36,858 bases of DNA from positions 1 to 36,858 of the forward strand of contig JAYUGA010000111.1 in the NCBI GenBank assembly GCA_043738565.1, given 5' to 3'. This stretch comes from Stagnihabitans sp043738565 (GTDB taxonomy: Bacteria; Pseudomonadota; Alphaproteobacteria; Rhodobacterales; Rhodobacteraceae). The translations under genes and the position numbers were made by a program. The notes beneath the pieces were generated by a model. The model searched no databases and was not told the DNA's origin. It saw nothing but the letters and a program-made list of their open reading frames with translations. Of the stretch, positions 32,065 to 36,858 are shown piece after piece; position 1 is the stretch's first letter; the number at the start of each line of letters is the position of its first letter.

Positions 32065-32891
32065 GGCCCGGTAAACGCCCGGTCATGGCTCAGCGAGGGC
32101 ACGCGGGCGCGGGCCTCGGCCACCTGTGTCAGGTCCAGTTCGACATATGAAATGCCGGGGTCGGCGCCGCCATCGACCAGAACCTCGCCCCAGGGGGCAA
32201 CGGCAAGGCTGTGGCCGTGGGTGCGGCGGCCCTTGCCAGCGGTTTCCGCGTGAAAGCCGGTCTGGGCGGGGGCAAGGATGTAACACCCCGTCTCGATGGC
32301 GCGGGCCCGCAGCAGGATTTCCCAATGCGCCGCCCCGGTGATGTGGTTGAAGGCGGCGGGCACCGTGATGATGTCAGCCCCGGCCTGCGCAAGGCTGCGG
32401 TAAAGCTGGGGGAAGCGCAGGTCGTAGCAGACGGTCATGCCGATCCGGCCAAAGGGTGTTTCAGCCAGAACCGCCTGCGAACCGGGGCGATAGCCGGCTG
32501 ATTCGCGGTAGATTTCGGTCTCGGACACATTCCCGTCGAACATGTGGATCTTGTCGTAACGGGCGACAATCGCGCCATCCGGGCCGATCAGCAAAGACCG
32601 GTTGGCAAAGCGGCCATCCGCGTCCTCGGTCAGAACGGCGAGGGAGCCTGCCAGCAGCCAGACCTTCAGAGCCGCAGCCGCGTCCCGCAGGGCGGCGAGG
32701 GTCGGGTCATCCTCTTCCAGCCGGAACACCGAACGCTGATGGGCGCGGTTCGACGACAGCCCGTTGCTGCATTCCGGCGTCAGGATGAAGCCCGCACCCC
32801 CCACCGCCGCCGCGCGGACCAGCGCCAATGTCCGGGGCAGGTTTTCCGCCGGATCATCGGTCACGTTCAGTTGCAGAAGCGCCGCGCGCAT
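32061..32891 (-). CDS. Nitrilase-superfamily amidase (Nit1/Nit2-like, probable deaminated glutathione amidase)
   Basis: 276-aa C-N hydrolase with the full Glu-Lys-Cys triad: Glu40 in ILTPECSN, Lys114 in YDKIHMFD and Cys155 in TVCYDLRFP. The RYDKIHMFDGN and N-terminal QLNVTDDP-x-ENL signatures place it with Nit1/Nit2-like enzymes that repair deaminated glutathione; adjacency to glutaredoxin fits a glutathione theme (inference). ATG 32891 overlaps the grxC stop by one base (TGATG); a GTG one codon earlier is also possible. The end overlaps marR by 4 bp. Confidence 0.92.
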   Translation of the reverse strand: MRAALLQLNVTDDPAENLPRTLALVRAAAVGGAGFILTPECSNGLSSNRAHQRSVFRLEEDDPTLAALRDAAAALKVWLLAGSLAVLTEDADGRFANRSLLIGPDGAIVARYDKIHMFDGNVSETEIYRESAGYRPGSQAVLAETPFGRIGMTVCYDLRFPQLYRSLAQAGADIITVPAAFNHITGAAHWEILLRARAIETGCYILAPAQTGFHAETAGKGRRTHGHSLAVAPWGEVLVDGGADPGISYVELDLTQVAEARARVPSLSHDRAFTGP

Positions 32892-33145
32892 CACGCCAAC
32901 AGCGGATCAAGCCCGCCTGCATAATCCAGGGCATGCAGTTCATCACATCCGCCAACATGGCTGCCGTCGATGAAAATTTGCGGCACGGTGCGGCCACCAT
33001 GCGCCCGACGGGTCATGGCGGCGCGCAGGCTGGGGTCGCGACCCACGTCAATCTCGGTGTAATGCACGCCTTTTTTGCGCAAAAGCTGCTTGGCGGCGAT
33101 GCAATAGGGGCAGGTTTGCGTCGTATAGATTTCAACGGTTTTCAT
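32891..33145 (-). CDS. grxC: Glutaredoxin 3
   Basis: 84-aa dithiol glutaredoxin reducing protein disulfides and mixed glutathione disulfides. The active site CPYC is at Cys12/Cys15; the cis-proline motif TVPQIFIDGSHVGGCDEL and the glutathione-binding GG-C-D follow. Length is typical of GrxC. It sits between comF (37 bp upstream) and the nitrilase-like amidase (1-bp overlap), a common Rhodobacterales order. Confidence 0.96.
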   Translation of the reverse strand: MKTVEIYTTQTCPYCIAAKQLLRKKGVHYTEIDVGRDPSLRAAMTRRAHGGRTVPQIFIDGSHVGGCDELHALDYAGGLDPLLA

Positions 33146-33182
33146 CGGGCGGATCCTAATCGTCGGGTCGGACTATACCGAT

Positions 33183-33905
33183 TTAGCTATCCTTCGCAAC
33201 GCGCGCCATGACCAGAACGGAAACCCCGATTGCACCGGCTGCAATGCAAGTCTCTGCCGCAGCGGCGAGGGTGGCACCCGAGGTCATCACGTCATCGACC
33301 AGCAGAATGTGCCGCCCCTCGACCCGGGCGGCGCGGCGCGGGTGGACCGCCAAAGCGTCGGACATATTGGCGAAGCGGCCATCGCGGTCGCGGCCCTCCT
33401 GGGTGTGGGTGTTGCGGCGGCGTTGCAACAGGTCGGGGCAATGGGCCAAACCCGCCAGCTTCGCCACCCCCGCCGACAGCAAAGCCGCCTGATTGTAGCG
33501 CCGCCTGATTAGCCGCAGCCAGTGCAGCGGCACCGGCGCCACCAGCATCTCGGGCAGCAGAATCGGTTGGGCCGCCCGCAGCAGCCACCGCGCGGCAGGT
33601 CTGGCAAGGTCGATCCGGTCGCCGTGTTTCAGCGCCAGCACCAGCTTGCGGGCGTTGTCCTTGTACAAAAGCGCGGCGCGGCCATTGCTCCACGGGCGGG
33701 CGATCAGCAGGCAATCGTCGCACAACACCTCGACCGCGCGATCCTCGCCGGGCAGCGGTGTGCCGCATTTGGTGCAGACGAGGCCGGTGATGAAGGGCGT
33801 GTCGCGCCAGCAGGTGCCGCACAGGCCGAAATCGGTCGTCACCCGGGCATCGCAGGACAGACATTGCGGCGGATAGACCAGATGCAGCAAGGCTTGCATT
33901 CCCAT
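33183..33905 (-). CDS. comF: ComF family protein (phosphoribosyltransferase-like)
   Basis: 240 aa. Four CxxC-type pairs in the N-terminal 65 residues (Cys15/18, 29/32, 44/47, 62/65) form the double zinc finger. A type-I phosphoribosyltransferase domain follows, with the PRPP motif HILLVDDVMTSGATL at about 199-213. ComF is needed for processing incoming single-stranded DNA in natural transformation in competent bacteria and is widespread elsewhere. ATG 33905 has AGGAG six bases upstream, better than the in-frame ATG at 33899. It is divergent from the methyltransferase-like gene with only 24 bp between the starts, so the promoters must overlap. Confidence 0.93.
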   Translation of the reverse strand: MGMQALLHLVYPPQCLSCDARVTTDFGLCGTCWRDTPFITGLVCTKCGTPLPGEDRAVEVLCDDCLLIARPWSNGRAALLYKDNARKLVLALKHGDRIDLARPAARWLLRAAQPILLPEMLVAPVPLHWLRLIRRRYNQAALLSAGVAKLAGLAHCPDLLQRRRNTHTQEGRDRDGRFANMSDALAVHPRRAARVEGRHILLVDDVMTSGATLAAAAETCIAAGAIGVSVLVMARVAKDS

Positions 33906-33929
33906 CCCGCTCTCCTATGGTCCGCCGCC

Positions 33930-34730
33930 ATGCAGCCTTTGACCGACCGCACCGCCCTGACCCGCAACCGCGCCCGCGCCACGGCGCTGTTCTTGCAGGA
34001 ACTGGTGCGGGACGAGGTGCAGGATCGGCTCAGGGAGGTTAACAGAACGTTTACAGCCCCCGTGGTCGTGACCGGTTTTCCGCAACTGTGGCGCGATTTT
34101 CGCAGCGTGGCGGATGATGAGGTGCTGGATTTGCGGCCCGCCGCGCATGATCTGGCGGTCCATGCGCTGTGCCTGCACTGGGCGAATGACCCGGTTGGCC
34201 AGTTGGTGCAATGCCGCCGTGCCCTGCAACCCGATGGCTGGATGCTGGCGCTGCTGTTTGGTGGCCAGACGCTGCACGAACTCCGCGCCTGTCTGGCTCA
34301 GGCGGAGTCAGAGGTGACCGGCGGCCTGTCGCCGCGCGTTCTGCCGATGGGCGAGATTCGCGACCTGGGCGGGCTGTTGCAGCGCGCCGGGTTTGGCCTG
34401 CCGGTGGCGGACAGTTTTACCACGATCGTGCGCTATGGTGACGCATATCACCTGATGCGCGACCTGCGGGCGATGGGCGAGGGCAATGCACTGGCCGCCC
34501 GGTTGCGCCACCCGACTCGGGCAGCGGTATTTGCGCGGGCGGCGGAATTGTATCAGGCGATGCAGGGTCCGGATGGCCGGATTCCCGCGACGTTCGAGAT
34601 TGTGGTGCTGACCGGCTGGGCCCCGCATGTCAGCCAGCAAAAGCCGCTGCGTCCGGGATCGGCGGTGAACCGGCTGGCGCAAGCCTTGCAGAGCGCGGAA
34701 GCGACGCTGCCGGGTGCGGGAAAGCGTTGA
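33930..34730 (+). CDS. SAM-methyltransferase-like protein (BioC/NDUFAF5 group) without a recognisable motif I
   Basis: 266 aa. The second half of the methyltransferase fold is clear: HDLAVHALCLHWANDPVGQLVQCRRALQPDGWMLALLFGGQTLHELR, then GGLSPRVLPMGEIRDLGGLLQRAGF and YHLMRDLRAMGEGNAL, typical of the alphaproteobacterial group related to NDUFAF5 and BioC. Where motif I (D-x-G-x-G-x-G) should be, the sequence reads VVVTGFPQLWRDF, with no glycine loop. So SAM binding is doubtful or done differently. ATG 33930 is the first reasonable start. Its neighbours are comF (divergent) and hemH (52 bp downstream). A role in respiratory-chain assembly or modification by analogy to NDUFAF5 is inference. Confidence 0.82.
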   Translation: MQPLTDRTALTRNRARATALFLQELVRDEVQDRLREVNRTFTAPVVVTGFPQLWRDFRSVADDEVLDLRPAAHDLAVHALCLHWANDPVGQLVQCRRALQPDGWMLALLFGGQTLHELRACLAQAESEVTGGLSPRVLPMGEIRDLGGLLQRAGFGLPVADSFTTIVRYGDAYHLMRDLRAMGEGNALAARLRHPTRAAVFARAAELYQAMQGPDGRIPATFEIVVLTGWAPHVSQQKPLRPGSAVNRLAQALQSAEATLPGAGKR

Positions 34731-34781
34731 CCCCGTCGGGATTGCCGCTATCTGGAAAGCAGCCACGCAAGGAGCCACGAC

Positions 34782-35843
34782 GTGCCAGAACCGAAACCGG
34801 ACAGCAACCGCCTGGCCCATGCTCCCGCCACCCATCCCGCCGTCAAAGCCGCCAAGATCGGCGTGCTGCTGGCCAATCTGGGCACGCCGGACGCCACCGA
34901 TTACTGGTCGATGCGGCGCTATCTGAGCGAGTTTCTGTCCGACAAGCGCGTCGTCGATCTGCCGGGCTGGAAATGGCAGCCGATCCTGCAATTGGTCATC
35001 CTGTCGTTCCGGCCGCAGAAATCCGGCGCGAACTATGCCAAGATCTGGAACCGCAGCCGCGAAGAAAGTCCGCTGCTGACGATCACCCGCGACCAGACGG
35101 CGGCCATCCGCAAATCCGTCAGCGACCTTTACGGCGATCAGGTCATGGTCGATTTCTGCATGCGCTATGGCAACCCGACAACCCGGTCGAAAGTGCGGGC
35201 GATGGTCGAGGCGGGATGCGAGAAGATTTTGTTTTTCCCGCTGTATCCGCAGTACGCCGGGGCGACCTCTGCCACCGCCAATGATTCGTTCTTTGCGGCA
35301 CTTGCCAAGGAAAGCCGCCAGCCCGCCGCCCGCACGGTGGCCGAATATTTTGACCATCCGCTGTATATCGACGCACTGGCCGGATCGGTGACCGAAGCCT
35401 ACGCCAAGCTGGACCACCGGCCCGATATGCTGGTCACGTCCTATCACGGCATGCCCAAGCGCTATCTGATGCAGGGCGATCCCTATCATTGCCAGTGCCT
35501 GAAAACCACACGGCTGTTGCGCGAAACGCTGGGCTGGGATCGCGGCGCGGTCGATGTCAGCTTTCAGTCGGTCTTTGGCCGCGAGGAATGGCTGACGCCC
35601 TATACGGTGAAACATGTCGCCGAACTGGCCAAAGCCGGCAAGAAAAGCATCGCGGTGATGGCCCCGGCGTTTTCCGCCGATTGCATCGAGACGCTGGAAG
35701 AGGTTGACGGCGAGATTCGCGAGGCATTTCTGCACGCGGGCGGCGAAAACTTCACCTATATCCCCTGTTTGAACGATCAGCCTGCCCATGTCGCGGCGCT
35801 GACGGCCATCATCGCGGAAAATCTGGGCGGCTGGCTGCGCTAG
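34782..35843 (+). CDS. hemH: Ferrochelatase
   Basis: 353-aa enzyme inserting Fe2+ into protoporphyrin IX, the last step of haem synthesis. The family motif KIGVLLANLGTPDA is at about 25-38; catalytic His222 is in TSYHGMPKRY and Glu303 in APAFSADCIETLEE. FFPLYPQYAGATSA and QSVFGREEWLTP are also typical. A polar N-terminal extension of about 24 residues precedes the domain. The start is GTG 34782, supported by AAGGAG seven bases upstream; no ATG fits. A terminator for the convergent small gene begins 17 bp after the stop. Confidence 0.97.
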   Translation: MPEPKPDSNRLAHAPATHPAVKAAKIGVLLANLGTPDATDYWSMRRYLSEFLSDKRVVDLPGWKWQPILQLVILSFRPQKSGANYAKIWNRSREESPLLTITRDQTAAIRKSVSDLYGDQVMVDFCMRYGNPTTRSKVRAMVEAGCEKILFFPLYPQYAGATSATANDSFFAALAKESRQPAARTVAEYFDHPLYIDALAGSVTEAYAKLDHRPDMLVTSYHGMPKRYLMQGDPYHCQCLKTTRLLRETLGWDRGAVDVSFQSVFGREEWLTPYTVKHVAELAKAGKKSIAVMAPAFSADCIETLEEVDGEIREAFLHAGGENFTYIPCLNDQPAHVAALTAIIAENLGGWLR

Positions 35844-35859
35844 GCAGGTCGCAGAAACG

Positions 35860-35886
35860 AAAAAGACGGCGGGTTGCCCCACCGTC
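35860..35886 (-). terminator. Terminator of small exported membrane peptide gene A
   Basis: On the minus strand a 9-bp stem GACGGTGGG / CCCGCCGTC (one T-G pair) with loop GCAA is followed by TTTTTC. It resembles the terminator of the paralogous gene B (36262-36289). Confidence 0.85.
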
Positions 35887-35910
35887 CATTCGGTTACCAG
35901 AGAAACTGGA

Positions 35911-36102
35911 TCAGTTGCTTGCAGCGACGGCGGCGATAACCAGCAGCAGCAGCAGCGGAACGACCAGACCACCGGCGGAGGACGAGGTCTTGGTGACTTC
36001 GGCGACGACCGGAGCCGGCTCCATCACCGGGGTGGCCATGCCACCAGCGAATGCGGTCGAAGCGGCCAGCGACAAAGCGGCGGCGAGGGCGATTTTCTTC
36101 AT
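35911..36102 (-). CDS. Small exported membrane peptide A (63 aa), paralogue of gene B
   Basis: Layout: signal peptide (MKKIALAAALSLAASTAFA, residues 1-19), a short Pro/Val/Glu-rich segment, then SSSAGGLVVPLLLLLVIAAVAASN, a C-terminal hydrophobic helix with almost no tail. If the signal is cleaved, the product is a roughly 44-residue periplasm-facing peptide anchored by its C-terminus. The start is ATG 36102 with GGAG seven bases upstream. It is not a family I can name. It has its own promoter-like region and a strong terminator. It is convergent with hemH and followed upstream by a second, very similar gene, so a tandem duplication is clear. Confidence 0.85.
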   Translation of the reverse strand: MKKIALAAALSLAASTAFAGGMATPVMEPAPVVAEVTKTSSSAGGLVVPLLLLLVIAAVAASN

Positions 36103-36178
36103 GTCAGTCTCCAGTTTTTGCATCGGGCCGGACATTCGTCACAACACCAGACGCGACAAGATTGTTGCTCGTGTACGG

Positions 36179-36207
36179 ATAAAAGCATTTTGGCGCGGAG
36201 TTTGCAA
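36179..36207 (-). promoter_or_regulatory. Predicted promoter of small peptide gene A
   Basis: Minus strand: CGG then TTGCAA (36207-36202), 17-bp spacer, TTTTAT (36184-36179). The downstream bases (ACGAG-n-AACA-n-TCTTG) and the whole arrangement recur upstream of gene B, which supports function. Predicted start is near 36172. Confidence 0.6.
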
Positions 36208-36261
36208 CCGGTTGAAGCCGCGATAGCCCAACTGTTGCCCGTTTACCCATTGACGCAAAAG

Positions 36262-36289
36262 AAAAGACGGCAGTTGCCCGCCGTCTTTT
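36262..36289. terminator. Bidirectional terminator of small peptide gene B
   Basis: A 10-bp perfect stem AAAAGACGGC / GCCGTCTTTT with an 8-base loop, T-rich on both strands, lies just after the stop of gene B. It shares the GACGG...CCGTC core with the terminator of gene A. Confidence 0.85.
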
Positions 36290-36310
36290 CCATAGGCCCG
36301 AAAACCGAAA

Positions 36311-36493
36311 TCAGTTCGCAGCGGCAGCGGCAGCCAGAACCAGCAGCAGCAGCAACGGAACGACCAGACCGCCAGCGGACGACGAGGTTTTGGCAACGAC
36401 GACTTCAGGAGTCATGACCGGTTCAACAACGCCACCGGCAAACGCGGTGGAAGCGGCCAGCGACAGCGCGGCGGCGAGAGCAAGTTTCTTCAT
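36311..36493 (-). CDS. Small exported membrane peptide B (60 aa), paralogue of gene A
   Basis: Signal peptide MKKLALAAALSLAASTAFA, a short middle (GGVVEPVMTPEVVVAK-T) and the C-terminal helix SSSAGGLVVPLLLLLVLAAAAAAN. It is nearly identical to gene A in the signal and tail and more divergent in the middle, which is three residues shorter. GGAGG lies five bases before ATG 36493. Its own promoter and terminator are homologous to those of gene A. The function is unknown; the conserved SSSAGGLVVPLLLLLV tail may anchor the peptide in the membrane or mediate assembly into oligomers (inference). Confidence 0.85.
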   Translation of the reverse strand: MKKLALAAALSLAASTAFAGGVVEPVMTPEVVVAKTSSSAGGLVVPLLLLLVLAAAAAAN

Positions 36494-36572
36494 ATTAACC
36501 TCCAGTTAATGCATCCAGCCGAAATTTTCGCAGAGGCAGCAGGATGCGCCCAAGACTGTTCCTCGTGGCGCC

Positions 36573-36601
36573 GTAAAATCAGGTCAAATCGTCGATTGCA
36601 A
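36573..36601 (-). promoter_or_regulatory. Predicted promoter of small peptide gene B
   Basis: Minus strand: CGG then TTGCAA (36601-36596), 17-bp spacer, TTTTAC (36578-36573). It is aligned base for base in layout with the promoter of gene A. The leader before the ATG would be about 70 nt and shares the block CTCCAGTT-n-n-TGCATC (plus strand, near the ribosome-binding site) with gene A. Confidence 0.6.
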
Positions 36602-36728
36602 CCGACTCTCGCAGCCGTCGCCGCGCGTCATCACGATGTCGTCAAATTGGCAACACCCCTATGCCTTGTTTGCCGGTGCCGCACATTTATCGATTTGGTG
36701 CCCGTGCCGCGACCGCCTGGCGCGACCG

Positions 36729-36858
36729 CTAAATCAGCAGAACCTGGGTGCCGACCTGCACCATGTCGAACAACTCGACGATCTGCTCGTTGTAAAGCCC
36801 GATGCAGCCATTCGACGATTGCCGCCCGATCTTGCGGGTGTCCTGGGTGCCGTGGATG
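36729..36858 (-). CDS. L,D-transpeptidase (YkuD family), C-terminal fragment cut by window edge
   Basis: The last 42 codons of a YkuD-domain enzyme, which cross-links peptidoglycan (3-3 bonds) or attaches proteins to it. Visible: the substrate-side IHGTQ motif, then GRQSSNGCIGLYNEQI with the catalytic cysteine in S-x-G-C, and a usual ending (DMVQVGTQVLLI). The common S-x-G-C-x-R arginine is Gly here (C-I-G-L-Y), a variant I believe recurs in Rhodobacterales. The signal peptide and most of the domain lie outside the window. The stop is TAG at 36729-36731. Confidence 0.85.
   Translation of the reverse strand, partial: IHGTQDTRKIGRQSSNGCIGLYNEQIVELFDMVQVGTQVLLI

Noticed and set aside
1..36858. 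CRISPR array, tRNA or rRNA genes, prophage or conjugation genes
   Set aside because: No regularly spaced direct repeats, no cloverleaf with T-arm GGTTCGA-type signature, and no phage or transfer proteins were seen in any frame.

Overview
The window looks like a chromosomal segment of a GC-rich alphaproteobacterium, most likely Rhodobacteraceae (Rhodobacter, Tabrizicola or Gemmobacter-like). The reasons are the protein types (alphaproteobacterial SecA, ArgJ with a basic N-terminal extension, UbiG, a ComF / BioC-like methyltransferase / HemH neighbourhood), short hairpin-forming intergenic repeats, and strong GC bias at third codon positions. This assignment is inference from sequence recognition; no database was searched. 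No rRNA, tRNA, CRISPR array, plasmid or phage module was seen.

Layout. (1) 1-118: one end of an IS5-family element with the first 15 codons of its transposase. (2) 208-4753, minus strand: four overlapping or abutting genes for an exported protein, two ABC ATPases and one large FtsX-type permease. (3) 5006-9020: an exported PepSY protein, a histidine kinase and its OmpR-type response regulator (all minus), then divergently an exported 127-aa protein and a four-repeat DUF347/COG4705 membrane protein. An 18-bp sequence with a TACA-N4-TGTA inverted repeat lies in the regulator promoter region and again, 16/18 identical, upstream of the ABC operon. This suggests that regions 2 and 3 form one envelope-stress-like regulon. 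(4) 9376-14951: secA, and divergently a parvulin, argJ and a mutT-type Nudix hydrolase. (5) 15063-20476, minus: the rimP-nusA-ylxR-infB transcription/translation operon, with a terminator hairpin just before rimP and a hairpin between the ylxR Shine-Dalgarno sequence and its GTG start. (6) 20677-24406: pip, ubiG, a DUF4202 gene and an aldo/keto reductase. (7) 24569-30492: tamA-tamB for outer-membrane protein assembly, meeting brkB/yihY tail to tail. (8) 31621-33905, minus: comF, grxC, a nitrilase-family amidase and a MarR regulator. (9) 33930-36858: a methyltransferase-like protein, hemH, two tandem paralogous 60-63-aa exported membrane peptides with duplicated promoters and terminators, and the end of an L,D-transpeptidase gene.

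Most of the window is housekeeping. The parts that deserve a second look are the two-component/ABC/DUF347 block with its shared operator-like motif, two RNA-level control candidates in the rimP operon, and the duplicated small membrane peptides beside hemH.
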